This document shows positions 1 to 9,539 of a stretch of DNA of 64,000 bases, in pieces (position 1 is the first letter of the stretch; each line of letters starts with the position of its first letter). This DNA comes from AWTP1-13 sp963827545. Lineage in GTDB: Bacteria > Pseudomonadota > Alphaproteobacteria > Rhizobiales > Hyphomicrobiaceae. The notes under the pieces were generated by a model. The model made no database searches. It was not told the origin of the DNA and was given only the letters and a program-made list of their open reading frames with translations. The DNA lies in assembly GCA_963827545.1 (NCBI GenBank), contig CAWHBI010000052.1, positions 160,611-224,610 of the forward strand, in the 5' to 3' direction. A program made the translations under genes and the position numbers.

Positions 1-9
1 TAGCGGCCG

Positions 10-642
10 CTACCGTCCGACCTCGTAGGGGCCGCCGCGCTCGATCGCGCGCCGGTAGGCGGGACGCGCTTTCAGCCGCTCATGCAGGCGCACAAGGTTG
101 GGATAGCCCTTCAAGGGCCCGCGCGAGCCCCCGGCGTCGAGCACGAACGAGAGCTGGATATCGGCGGCAGAGAACGTGTTGGCGACGAAATAGTCGCGGT
201 CGCCGAGTGAGGCGCTCATATAGTCGAAATGGTTCTTGAGCTCGCTCTCGATGCGCGGTGCCAGCGGCGCGCCGGCTTCCTTGAGCCGGCTCACGTACAG
301 CTTGAGCAGCAGCGGCAGCATCGCCGACCCTTCGGCGAAGTGCAGCCAGTGCAGGTAGGAGACATAATCGGGCGAGCCGAAATCGCGGGGCGGCGCCAGC
401 CTGCCGTTGCCGTACCGGCCGACGAGATACTCCGTGATCGCCCCCAATTCAGCGACGGCCAGCCCCGCATCGCGGATCACCGGCGACTTGCCGAGCGGGT
501 GGATGGCTTTCAGCGCCGGCGGCGCCAGCCGCGTCACGGGATCGCGCTGGTAGGGCACGATCTGGTAGTCGAGCCCCAGCTCCTCGAGCAGCCAGAGAAT
601 GCGCTGCGAGCGTGAGTTGTTGAGATGATGGACTTCGATCAT
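10..642 (-). CDS. Glutathione S-transferase family protein
   Basis: 210 residues, the usual length for a GST. The N-terminal thioredoxin-like half begins MIEVHHLNNSRSQRILWLLE, with the Ser-Arg-Ser-Gln-Arg stretch where the glutathione-activating residue normally lies, followed by the cis-Pro loop region (KSPVI) near residue 53. The C-terminal half is helical and includes the conserved N-cap/hydrophobic staple region (NTFSAADIQLSF, about residue 160-170). The likely reaction is conjugation or reduction with glutathione in the cytosol; the substrate cannot be read from sequence. The open frame continues upstream to 894, but that part is the frameshifted remains of another gene (735-1003), so I start at the ATG at 642, which matches the family N-terminus. 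Confidence 0.9.
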   Translation of the reverse strand: MIEVHHLNNSRSQRILWLLEELGLDYQIVPYQRDPVTRLAPPALKAIHPLGKSPVIRDAGLAVAELGAITEYLVGRYGNGRLAPPRDFGSPDYVSYLHWLHFAEGSAMLPLLLKLYVSRLKEAGAPLAPRIESELKNHFDYMSASLGDRDYFVANTFSAADIQLSFVLDAGGSRGPLKGYPNLVRLHERLKARPAYRRAIERGGPYEVGR

Positions 643-734
643 GGCCACTGCCCCATATCTTGCGCCGCCTGCCGGGGACATTGGAGCACGAGCGTGTGCG
701 CCAATCCAGGCCGGTTGATGATGCTGAGAGGCGG

Positions 735-1003
735 CTAGTCTCGCTTTTGCGTCCTGGATTTGCCGTTCTGACGGTTGGTGACCCGCGCGTTGCCGAGGCC
801 CGTGCCGATGGTGAGCACGCCCCAATGCGTCCGGTCGCTGACGAAGGGGCAGCTCGCTCAGCCCCTGCACGACCGCATCGTTGTGTACGACCACCGCCGT
901 CCTCGTCCTCGATCTCCAGGTTGTAGCTGTCGACCCTCACGCTGGGCAGCACGGCTGCCCCGTGGGTCGGCAGCGGCGTGCGCTCGTCCTTGGGCTTTGC
1001 CAT
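735..1003 (-). pseudogene. ROK-family (glucokinase-like) gene, internally deleted and frameshifted
   Basis: Only the two ends of a ROK-type sugar kinase/regulator survive. From the ATG at 1003 the reading frame gives MAKPKDERTPLPTHG and a following ...YNLEIEDEDG segment that I recognise as the N-terminus of a long ROK subfamily found in rhizobia. At about 895-905 it jumps directly to the C-terminal part VVVHNDAVVQGLSELP, which lies in another frame. After one further base shift it continues as HWGVLTIGTGLGNARVTNR and ends at the stop at 735. Compared with my memory of the full-length family (about 400 residues), around 200 or more central residues, including most of the catalytic core, are missing. 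It cannot encode an active enzyme. The family assignment is from recall and not from a search. Confidence 0.72.
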
Positions 1004-1215
1004 TCGCCTCCGCCTCACGACATCGCGTTTCGGATTGAGAACCCTGCCTGCCTCCGCTCGCACGCGTGCCGGAGCAGGGACTGCCGGGCACGCCAATCTA
1101 ACGCTTCGGCTCAGCTACAGGTTCCGGCCATGCTGCGGCAGCGCTTGCGCCAGCGGGCGCAGAGGCAGACACTCACTGCACGGAGCCCCGGCTCCAAATT
1201 GCAAGGAGGGACATC

Positions 1216-1530
1216 ATGCGGAAGGTGAAAATGCCGGCCGTTGCCGTTCTTGCCGTGCTCATGACCACGCCAGCCGTGTCCTGCATGTTTCAGCCGGAGC
1301 GGCGTTGGTTGGCCATCGACCTTGCCCTGCCGAAGACCAACCTGAGCGACGCCGACCGCGCAAAGGTTGCGGAGCTGCGCGCGAAGGCCTACGGCCTGCT
1401 GGCTCAGGCCAGGAGAGACGGCAAGCTGGTTGACGCCGCAAAGTTCCGCGAGGCCGAAAGGGCAACGGAGGAGGCCCGCAAAATCGTCGGTCTCGAGGAC
1501 TCCACCAAGGGCCTGCGGAGTTGCGGCTGA
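1216..1530 (+). CDS. Small putative secreted lipoprotein
   Basis: 104 residues. The N-terminus has Lys/Arg followed by a hydrophobic stretch ending in a lipobox-like sequence (TPAVSC at about residues 18-23), so the mature protein may be lipidated at that Cys and exported. The remainder is charged and mostly helical, with a Lys/Arg/Ala-rich section (KVAELRAKAYGLLAQARRDG). A purine-rich GCAAGGAGGGA motif a few bases upstream is a good ribosome binding site and supports this start. Function unknown. It is followed by another exported protein at 1573. Confidence 0.65.
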   Translation: MRKVKMPAVAVLAVLMTTPAVSCMFQPERRWLAIDLALPKTNLSDADRAKVAELRAKAYGLLAQARRDGKLVDAAKFREAERATEEARKIVGLEDSTKGLRSCG

Positions 1531-1572
1531 GCCACGTACGTCTTCATGCACGAAAGCTTCGGGAGGACTCTG

Positions 1573-2040
1573 ATGACGCTCGTCGTCCGCTGGTTGCTCG
1601 CAGTCCTCGCATCGGTCCTTCTCGCGGCCTCGGTGCGCGCTCAGACCGTCACGCTCGATCCAGCCATCGTCGGCTTCAAGCTGCCCGACCAGATCGTCTG
1701 GAAGGACAATCCGTCAGGCAATCGCACGGCTGTGCTGCAGGGCGACCCATCCAAGCCCGGACCCTACGCCATGCTGCTGACCTGGCTGCCGGGAAAGATG
1801 AGCCGCCCGCATTTCCATCCCAACGACCGCTTCTTCATGGTGCTGTCTGGCACCTGGTGGGTCGGCTCCGGCCCCAACTTCGATCCCAATGCCACCGTGC
1901 CGATGCCGGCCGGAAGCCACGTGATCCACTACGCCAAGGGCGTACACTTCGATGGTGCCAAGGAAGAGCCCGCCACCATCCTGGTCTGGGGCGAGGGGCC
2001 GGCAACGAGCACGCCGTTCGGCATGCCGCCAGGGAAGTAG
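1573..2040 (+). CDS. Secreted cupin-domain protein
   Basis: 155 residues with a cleavable signal peptide (hydrophobic core LLAVLASVLLAA followed by SVRAQ). The body is a single cupin barrel. The metal-binding first motif is visible in KMSRPHFHPNDRFFMVLSGTWW (written here as PHFHPND, His-x-His, then the distal Glu replaced by Asp/Arg), and the second in GSHVIHYAKGVHFDG. This type is usually found in the periplasm as a small-molecule binding or putative oxygenase-like protein with unknown substrate. A GGGAGGA motif at 1561-1567 sits correctly in front of the ATG at 1573, so I prefer this over the in-frame ATG at 1546. Confidence 0.8.
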   Translation: MTLVVRWLLAVLASVLLAASVRAQTVTLDPAIVGFKLPDQIVWKDNPSGNRTAVLQGDPSKPGPYAMLLTWLPGKMSRPHFHPNDRFFMVLSGTWWVGSGPNFDPNATVPMPAGSHVIHYAKGVHFDGAKEEPATILVWGEGPATSTPFGMPPGK

Positions 2041-2081
2041 CACGGAACGAGGACGCAGCGCGTGGCGGGCCGATGCGGGCA

Positions 2082-3152
2082 TCAGTCCTCCTCGTTCCGT
2101 CGCCGCTTTTGCGCGCGATAGTTCTTGGCCCGCTTGATCCAGACCTTGCGCTGCTCTGCCCGCTCTCGCGGATCGTCCTTACGGGCGAGATGGGCGAGCT
2201 CGCGCTGCAATTTGGCATAGCTGCGCCAGCGGCCTTCGTCGAGGCTGCCGTCGGCCAGCGCCGCCTGCACGGCGCAGTCGGGCTCCGTCTCATGGGCGCA
2301 ATCGTCGAAGCGGCACTGGCTTGCGAGCGCCTCGACATCGGCGAAGGTGGCGGCGACGCCGGCATCCGCGTTCCACAGGCCCAGCTCGCGCATGCCGGGC
2401 GTATCGAGCACGAGGCGCCCGTTCGGCAGCAGCACCAGCTGGCGATGCGTGGTGGTGTGGCGGCCGCGGCCATCCTCCTCCCGGATCGCCCGCGTGGCCA
2501 TCAAGTTGGCGCCGGCGAGCGCGTTGACGAGGCTCGACTTGCCGACGCCGGAGCTGCCGAGCAGCGCCGCGGTCTGCCCAGGCGCGAGGCTTGCGCTCAA
2601 GCCCTCGAGCCCCTCACCGGTCAACGCCGAGACCACGTGCACGGGGATGCCCAGCGCCACGGCCTCGATCCAAGCTTTCAACTCGTCGCGGTCAACGCAG
2701 AGGTCCGCCTTGGTCAGCACCACGACAGGGGAGGCGCCGCTCTCCCACGCGGTTACGAGGTAGCGCTCGATGCGGCGGGCGTTGAGATCGGCGTTCAGCG
2801 AGGCGACCAGAAGGGCAACGTCGACATTGGCGGCGACGACCTGCGCGCCTCCGCTTCCGCCCGCAGCCTTGCGCACGAAGGCGGTCCGACGCGGCAGCAC
2901 ATGGTGGATGGTAGCGCTCGCCTCCGCGGAACGCACCGCAGCGGCCACCCAATCGCCAGCGACCGGATAGGCGCCGGCCTCCGCGTCATGGGCGAAGCGG
3001 CCAGACAGCTGCGCAGTCGCTTCGCCCATTGGGGTTGCCAGCACATAGAGGTCGCGCTGCTGCACGATCACGCGTGCGGGAACGAGGCCACACGCGGCGT
3101 AGACTTGAAACTGCTGTCGGAGCGTGTCGCTCCAGCCATAGCTGTTGAGCAC
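2082..3152 (-). CDS. rsgA: Ribosome small subunit-dependent GTPase A
   Basis: RsgA (YjeQ) is a circularly permuted GTPase that assists late 30S subunit maturation. The permuted motif order is visible: G4 (VVVLTKADL), G5-like (VVSALTGEG), then G1/P-loop (GSSGVGKSSLVN), G2 (GRGRHTTTHR) and G3 (LDTPGMRELG). An OB-fold-like segment lies N-terminal and a C-terminal zinc knuckle (CRFDDCAHETEPDC) follows. I choose the GTG at 3152 because a GAAGGA motif lies about nine bases before it and the resulting N-terminus (LNSYGW...) matches the family. An in-frame TTG at 3257 would add 35 unconserved residues. It ends in a basic tail. Confidence 0.93.
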   Translation of the reverse strand: MLNSYGWSDTLRQQFQVYAACGLVPARVIVQQRDLYVLATPMGEATAQLSGRFAHDAEAGAYPVAGDWVAAAVRSAEASATIHHVLPRRTAFVRKAAGGSGGAQVVAANVDVALLVASLNADLNARRIERYLVTAWESGASPVVVLTKADLCVDRDELKAWIEAVALGIPVHVVSALTGEGLEGLSASLAPGQTAALLGSSGVGKSSLVNALAGANLMATRAIREEDGRGRHTTTHRQLVLLPNGRLVLDTPGMRELGLWNADAGVAATFADVEALASQCRFDDCAHETEPDCAVQAALADGSLDEGRWRSYAKLQRELAHLARKDDPRERAEQRKVWIKRAKNYRAQKRRRNEED

Positions 3153-3409
3153 GATGGAAATCCTTCGATCGGCAAGCCATGAGGGCGCCGGCCGAGGAGA
3201 TCCCGAATTGTCAGGATTGTGTGTCGGTAACGGCGCGGTGAGGGGATGTGCGGACAATGACAGTCATCTTCACCCTCCTTTCAGCGCCGTGTTGAATGCG
3301 GGCTGATGTAGGCGAGCGGGCGGCGGCCGTCAAGCGCGTGCCCGCGCTTGACGCAGCAAGCCGGGATCAACCGAAGCCTCGGTCTGATCGCTTCCACCAA
3401 TTCCAGGTG

Positions 3410-4542
3410 TTAATCAATATCCTCCACCTCGGCGGATCCGCCGCCGGATATGCGCTGCGCCAGCGCCGCCTCGATGAAGGGGTCGATATCCCCGTCCAGA
3501 ACCTTCTTGGGATCGGTGCTCTGCGCGCCGGTGCGCAAATCCTTCACCAGCTGATAGGGCTGCAGCACATAGGAGCGGATTCTGGTGGCCCCAGCCGATC
3601 TCGGTCTTGCTGGCGGCCTCGGCGTTGGCCTTCTCTTCTCGCCTCTTCAGCTCCAGCTCGTAGAGGCGCGACTTGAGCATCGCCCATGCGATGGCGCGGT
3701 TCTTGATCTGAGAGCGCTCCTGCTGGCTCGCGACCACGATGTTGGTGGGAATATGCGTGATGCGCACCGCCGAGTCGGTGGTGTTGACGTGCTGGCCGCC
3801 GGCGCCCGACGCCCGATAGGTGTCGATGCGGCACTCGCTCTCTTTGATGTCGATCTCGATGTTCTCATCGACGACGGGATAGACCCACACGCTGGCGAAA
3901 CTGGTGTGGCGGCGCGCGTTGCTGTCGTAGGGCGAGATGCGCACGAGCCGGTGCACGCCCGATTCGGTCTTGAGCCAGCCGTAAGCGTTCTCGCCCTTGA
4001 CCAGGAGCGTCGCCGACTTGATGCCAGCCTCCTCGCCCGCACTCTGCTCGACAAGGGAGACCTTGTAGCCGCGGTCTTCGGCCCAGCGCGCGTACATGCG
4101 CGAGAGCATCTCGGCCCAGTCCTGGCTTTCGGTGCCGCCCGCGCCGGCGTGCACCTCGAGATAGGTGTCGTTGCCGTCGGCCTCGCCGGAGAGCAGCGCT
4201 TCCACTTCCAGCCGGCGCGCCTCCGGTGCCAGCTTGCGCAGGGCGCCCTCGCCCTCCTGCACCGTGGCCTCGTCCTTCTCCGCCTCGCCCAGCTCGATCA
4301 GGGTGACGGCATCGTCGAGGTCGCGCTCGAGCTTCTGGAACGCGTTGATCGAGCGCTCCAGCGCCTGACGCTGGCGCATCACCTTCTGCGCCGACTGCGG
4401 GTTGTTCCAGAGCTTGGGGTCCTCAGCGCGCTTGTTCAGCTCCGCCAGGCGCTCCTGCGCGGTATCCCAGTCAAAGATGCCTCCGCAGCAGCGCCAGCGA
4501 CTGGCGGACGGCGTCGGCGAGCTTCTCGGCTTCGGCCCGCAT
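3410..4542 (-). CDS. prfB: Peptide chain release factor 2, with programmed +1 frameshift (and one extra base near the 3' end)
   Basis: RF2 recognises UGA/UAA stop codons and triggers peptide release in the ribosome. Starting at the ATG at 4542, 23 codons are followed by an in-frame TGA at 4471-4473. The sequence CTT TGA C is preceded by GGAGG (4480-4484) three bases upstream, which is the classical autoregulatory frameshift site. Skipping one base restores ...HLDWDTAQERL. The SPF-equivalent tripeptide is not read confidently, but the catalytic GAGGQHVN loop is plain (RASGAGGQHVNTT). Around 3580 one extra base shifts the frame again after TEIGWGHQ; removing it restores SYVLQPYQLVKDLRTG and an end ...AEVEDID at 3410. 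Corrected length is 376 residues, the expected size. Downstream of PBP1A on the same strand. Confidence 0.93.
4470..4484 (-). promoter_or_regulatory. prfB: Programmed +1 ribosomal frameshift site of prfB
   Basis: Read on the minus strand this is GGAGG-CAT-CTT-TGA-C. It contains the three canonical elements: an internal Shine-Dalgarno-like GGAGG, a three-base spacer, and the slippery CUU followed by UGA and C. In known prfB genes, low RF2 lets the ribosome pause at UGA and slip forward, so RF2 controls its own synthesis. The motif is seen directly; the regulation is established for other bacteria. Confidence 0.92.
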
Positions 4543-4654
4543 GGCGATCTCCTGAAGACGCGTGTAGCAGCTAACGATCGCGTCGATATAGGCGCGCTGC
4601 GGCGAGCTGTAAACGCTGAGAATTGCGCCAGCCGAAGCGCTGGGACGTTCCGTG

Positions 4655-7223
4655 TCAGTACACGCTGCGGCCCGTGCTCAGGCTGCGCGGCTGATCCAGC
4701 TGGTCGGGGTTGACGAAGGAACCGCTCTCGTTGGTGAAACCGATGATGGAATAGGCATCGTCGGGCTCCTCGTTGGGCTTGAAGGCCTCCATCAAGCCGT
4801 CCGCATCACTAGGCTGGGCGCGCAGTCCTGTTCGCAGACTGATTCGCGCCAGCTTGATCCCCGGCGGGATGCGAAACGGCACGGCGCGCTTGTCCACATG
4901 CACCGCCTTCATGAAGTTGGCGAAGATGGGCGCCGCGACGTGCCCGCCGGTCTGTCCCTTGCCCATGGGGCGCGGCGAGTCGTAGCCGATGAAGACGCCC
5001 ACCACCAGGTCCGGCGTGTAGCCCACGAACCAAGCATCCTTCTCGTCGTTGGTGGTGCCGGTCTTGCCGGCCATGGGCACGTTGGGGAGAATTTGCCTGA
5101 TGATCGTCCCGGTGCCGCGCTGGATGACGCCCTCCATCATCGATGTGATCTGGTAGGCGGTGTGCGGGTCGATGATCTGGCGCCGGTCGTCATCGGGCAG
5201 CGCCGGTTCGGGCTGGTTCTGCCACCGATCCGCCTTGCAGCTCGGGCACTCGCGCTCATCATACCGCCAGATGGTATGGCCCCAGCGGTCCTGGATGCGG
5301 TCGATGAGCGTCGGCTTCACGTGCTTACCGCCGTTCGCAAACGTCGAGTAGGCCCCCGCCATTTTGACCAGCGTCGTCTCGCCGGCACCGAGCGACATGG
5401 CCAGAACCGGCAGCAAGTCGTCATAGACGCCGAAGCGCTTGGAATACTCCACGATCATGGGCATGCCCATGTCCTGGGCGAGGCGCACCGTCATCTGGTT
5501 GCGCGATTTCTCGATGCCGACCCTGCAGCGTCGAGGGGCCGTATGACTTGGTGCCGTCGTAGTTCTTGGGCGTCCACACCTCCTTGCCGGCGCCCTGCTC
5601 GATCTCGATGGGCGCGTCGAGCACGATGCTGGTCGGCTTGTAGCCGTTGTCCAGCGCGGTGGCATAGACGAACGGCTTGTAGGAGGAGCCGGGTTGGCGC
5701 TTGGCTTGCAGGGCGCGATCGAACTGGCTTTGCGAGAACGAGAAGCCGCCGACCACGGCGTGCACCCGCCCGGTGTGCGGGTCCATCGCCAGCAGGCCGC
5801 CGCCGATCTCCGGAATCTGCATCAGGGACCACACGCCGGTGGGCTGCGTGGAGACCTTCGGGGCCACCCACACGACATCGCCCGGGTTCAGCACGTCGGT
5901 CACGGCCTTGGGAGCGCCGCGCCCCGACACCTTGGCCCATTTCACCTCGTCGAAGGGGATCTCGACCGCCTCGCGCTCGGCCGCCAGACTGCCGTCGGGG
6001 CCCCGCGCCGGGCGCAAGCCGATCGTTGCCTTGCTGCGGTCTGCCTGAAGCACCACGCCGAGCCGCCATGGCTGCAGGTCGGTCGGGATCTCGATGCCGC
6101 CCAGCCCGACGCCCCAGTCTCCCGCGATGTCGATACGCTGCACAGCGCCGCGCCAGCCGCGCTCGCGATCGAAGGCGACGAGACCGTCGGTCAACACCCG
6201 CCGCGCAATGCGCTGCATGTTGGGGTCAAGTGTGGTTCTGACCGAGAGGCCGCCGTTGACACCGTCGTGCCCACCCCCAGTGCGCTCGATACGGCCATAG
6301 AGCCCGTCCTCGCCATACATTTCAACGAGCCTGCGCCGCACCTCCTCTGCAAAGTAGTCGGCGGCATAGATTTGCGTGCCGAACGGGCGGATGTTGACCT
6401 TGAGGGGCTTGGCTTTTGCAACCCTCGCCTGCTCGGCGCCGACGTAGCCGTTCTCGGCCATCTGATCGAGGATCCAATTGCGCCGCTCGGTGGCCTCCTT
6501 CGTCTTGCGGAAGGGATGGTAGTTGTTGGGCGCCTTCGGCAGCGCGGCGAGATACGCCGCCTCCTCGAGTTCCAGCTCGGCGAGCTCCTTGCCGAAATAG
6601 TTGAGCGCCGCGGCAGCAATCCCATACGATCCGATGCCGAGATAGATCTCGTTGAGATAGAGCTCGAGAATCTTCTCCTTGGAGTACGCACGCTCGATGC
6701 GGATGGCGAGAATCGCCTCCTTCAGCTTGCGATCCAGGTCCTGCTTGCTCGTCAGCAGGAAGTTCTTGGCGACCTGCTGCGTGATTGTAGAGGCACCTTC
6801 AGGGCGCCGCTTGCCCCAGTTCTGGAAATTCTTGTAGAGCGCGCGGGCAATGCCCGTGAAGTCTAGTCCGCCGTGCTCGAAGAAGCGCCTGTCCTCCGCC
6901 GCCAGGAAGGCGTTGATCACGGTCTTTGGCACCACATTGATCGGCACGAAAATGCGCCGTTCGCGCGCATACTCGGCCATCAGTGTGCCATCGTTAGCGT
7001 GGATGCGCGTCATCACGGGTGGTTCGTACTTGGCGAGCCGCTCGTAGTCGGGGAGGTCGCGCGACGCATTCCATACGTAAAAGCCCACAACCGCCGAAAC
7101 GACCACGAACAGCACCACGCCGGACGCGAATGCAAATGTGAGCAGGCCCAGGAGCCAGCTGCGCTTCTTGCGCCGCCTCCTGCGCTGAACAGGCGGCGGC
7201 GGGAGAATCTGAACAGGTCTCAT
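4655..7223 (-). CDS. mrcA: Penicillin-binding protein 1A (bifunctional), interrupted by a one-base insertion
   Basis: Class A PBP that polymerises and cross-links peptidoglycan at the inner membrane. After a Pro/Arg-rich cytoplasmic tail there is one membrane anchor (about residues 25-50). The glycosyltransferase domain shows EDRRFFEHGG and GASTITQQVAKN, and KEAILAIRIER with YLNEIYLG. The transpeptidase domain shows the SxxK motif in RQPGSSYKPF, SRN in IEKSRNQM and KTG in MAGKTGTTND. An OB-like insert lies between the domains. Near 5525 one extra base breaks the frame right after YGPSTL; removing it gives continuous PSTLRVGIEKSRN. Corrected length is about 855 residues. I take the ATG at 7223; the frame reaches a TTG at 7280. 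Confidence 0.92.
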
Positions 7224-7401
7224 CGCATTCGAATTTCCGGTCTTGCACCGCTGTTTAGTCGAGCCCGCCTGCCGCAGCAAGCGCGATACGAGAGTGTCGT
7301 GACATTAGCATGGAATGTGGCGACACGAGGCCGCTGACTATCGCCGGACCCTTGCCGATTCGCTATCCATGGAACCCCACCAGGCAGGCCAGAAATTGCC
7401 C

Positions 7402-8754
7402 TCATTGCGGCTGGGCGGTGCGCTTGGCGAAGTAATCACCAACCGCCGCGCCAATCGAGGCCGCCACCTGCCGCTGCCACTCCGGCGAGGTGAGAAGTTT
7501 GGCATCCTCGGCATTGCTCATGTAGCCAAGCTCGACCAGAACCGACGGGCACTGGGTCTGGCGCAAGACTTTGAATGCCGCAGCACGGGCAGGTTCCCGC
7601 GACAGCGTAATCGTCCGCTTCAGCTGCCCCAGCAGGCGGCCACGGAAATCGGCGGAGAAGTTCGCGGTTTCCCGCCGCAGCAGATCTCTCAGGATGGAAT
7701 TGACCTCGGTCTCCTCCTCGTCGCGGGTCTCGGCGCCAGCCAGCAGATCGGCAGCGTTCTCCTTCTCGGCCAGGCGCTGCGCCTGTCGGTTGGAAGCCTC
7801 CTCCGACAGCAGATAGACAGACGCGCCACGCACGGCGGCCGCAGTTTCGCTCTCGGCCAAGCTGTCGGCGTGAACCGAGATGAAGAGGCTCGCTGATTTC
7901 TGTTCCGAGATCGCAAGCCGCCGGTCGAGCGAGACGAACACGTCGGTGTTGCGCGTCATGTGAACGTCGTAGCGGCCGGTGGCTTCGAGAGCGGTCCGCA
8001 CTTGGTGTGCGACAGCAAGCACCACGTCCTTTTCAAGCACGCCATCCTTGAGGGCACCGGGGTCCACCCCGCCATGGCCCGCATCTATGACGATCACGGG
8101 CTTGGCACTGGGCGACCGGGACGCCTTGCCGTGAGGGTCGTCGGGCACATGCGTTTCCTTGGCGCGCAGGGCCGGCGGCGCCACCTTGGCAAGGAAGCTC
8201 GCCTCGTCCGTCGGTACCAGGTCCATGATGAGGCGCGCGCCTTTGGTTCCCGGACGGGTGGCCATGGTGTGCTTGTCGACGCGCACGGGCCCTGTGGTAT
8301 CGATCACGATCCGGGATTTGCCGGATGCGAACAGCCCGTAGCGATAGGCCCGGATGACGCCCTTGCCATGCTGTCCGGTCCCCGGAGGCAGCCGAAACCC
8401 TACATCCGGCAGATCAATGATGACGCGGTAGGGGTTGGGCAGCGTGAAAACCTGGTAGGGGACGGTAGCGGAAAAGGCGAGGGCGAAACGCGTCAGCCGC
8501 TCGTCGCCTGTAATTTCGCTATGTGTTGCTGCAACACCACGCTCATTCACTTCCGTCGACCACTCTGTGGCTGGACTGGCGCGGATCTGCTCTGCCGCCT
8601 TTGCCGGGCTTTTTTTGATCTCCGTCTGGGTCGACCCGGGAGGGCTCTTCTTAACCTCTGTCGTCTGCGAAAGACCAGCGACGGGGGCAAACAGCAGGGC
8701 CAGGCAAGCGAATGCCCGCCTTAGGCCTTCCCCCCATCTTCCGGACGCGATCAT
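7402..8754 (-). CDS. amiC: N-acetylmuramoyl-L-alanine amidase (AmiC type)
   Basis: Periplasmic zinc amidase that cleaves the stem peptide from MurNAc during cell separation. A signal peptide (LACLALLFAPVAGLSQ type) is followed by a Lys/Ser-rich linker, an AMIN domain (about residues 85-180, with PYRVIIDLPDV) and an Amidase_3 catalytic domain from about residue 215. Zinc and catalytic residues are visible: His in VIDAGHGG, Glu in GVLEKD, His in LFISVHADS, and Glu in VLVELGYMSN. I use the ATG at 8754; a GTG at 8778 is also in frame. It lies directly upstream of PBP1A on the same strand, a common pairing, and is divergent from rne. Confidence 0.92.
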   Translation of the reverse strand: MIASGRWGEGLRRAFACLALLFAPVAGLSQTTEVKKSPPGSTQTEIKKSPAKAAEQIRASPATEWSTEVNERGVAATHSEITGDERLTRFALAFSATVPYQVFTLPNPYRVIIDLPDVGFRLPPGTGQHGKGVIRAYRYGLFASGKSRIVIDTTGPVRVDKHTMATRPGTKGARLIMDLVPTDEASFLAKVAPPALRAKETHVPDDPHGKASRSPSAKPVIVIDAGHGGVDPGALKDGVLEKDVVLAVAHQVRTALEATGRYDVHMTRNTDVFVSLDRRLAISEQKSASLFISVHADSLAESETAAAVRGASVYLLSEEASNRQAQRLAEKENAADLLAGAETRDEEETEVNSILRDLLRRETANFSADFRGRLLGQLKRTITLSREPARAAAFKVLRQTQCPSVLVELGYMSNAEDAKLLTSPEWQRQVAASIGAAVGDYFAKRTAQPQ

Positions 8755-9539
8755 CGATGTGCCTGCTCCCTCCCGCACTCGATTGCGGCAGCGACCTTAA
8801 CCAGATGTTTGCCAAATCAAAGGCTATATCAAGCCGGGGCCAGCTTGGCCTCAGCCTTACTCCACAAAACTTTCTTGCTTCGTTTGGGGTGAGAGCCTAC
8901 AAAACCCTCGCATAGCCGCCGCGTAGTATTGTCGGCGGTGCCCGCCCAAGGCGTGCGGCCAGGCCCGGAGCTGAAAGCTCGCCGCCTGCACCGCATCCAG
9001 CGGAGACGGGCACGCCAAACACTCTGTGGCGGTTGCAATAGCCATGGACGAAGCCCTTTGCCTGCCCGGCAAGCGCGCGGGAGTTGGCGGGTGGATTGTG
9101 GCTTCGAGCATTGCGAAGGCAGCTTTTCTTGCCCTCACGGGCTCGGCCCCACGCCGACCGAGGACCGGCGCCGGGGGCGGTGCGCGGACCACTGCTCAAG
9201 TCCGCTCGAGCTGGCCCGGTCACGGGCATCAACTCTCGAAGCAGGAGGCTTGCTTAACGGCGTCCACCGCTTCCGAGCATCAACGTGGTTCATGACGGCA
9301 ACGTATTCACTTCGTAGGGAGAATGGCGGCCAGCGCAACGCTGTATGCCGGCCTCGCGGCTTCGCTTGGACGGCTGCGCCAGACATGCCCCGCTACCCCT
9401 CGGCAGCCGGGCGCACCCTTTGCCGTCGCGCTCCCCAAGACGTAACCAACATCGGCGCAACAGCGAGCGGCACAGCCTGGACTGGCTGTGCCGAGCGGCG
9501 GCGACATGCCGCCCGCCTCGGCGCCAAGGATTCCGAGAC
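8755..9539. other. 785-bp gene-free gap between divergent amiC and rne
   Basis: No ORF here has a credible protein. The start of rne at 9540 is fixed by family similarity, so the gap must hold the divergent promoters and probably a long rne leader. In E. coli the rne 5' untranslated region mediates feedback control by RNase E. Whether that applies here is only inference, and I see no recognised RNA motif. Confidence 0.5.

Noticed and set aside
1521..3182. A 553-residue plus-strand open frame
   Set aside because: It lies opposite rsgA and overlaps the cupin gene. Its translation has no recognisable domain and reflects antisense of a high-GC gene.
3585..4574. A 329-residue plus-strand open frame opposite prfB
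   Set aside because: Antisense shadow of the release factor gene, with biased composition and no known motif.
4652..6866. Long plus-strand open frames opposite PBP1A
   Set aside because: They mirror the PBP1A coding sequence; no ribosome binding site or conserved domain is evident.
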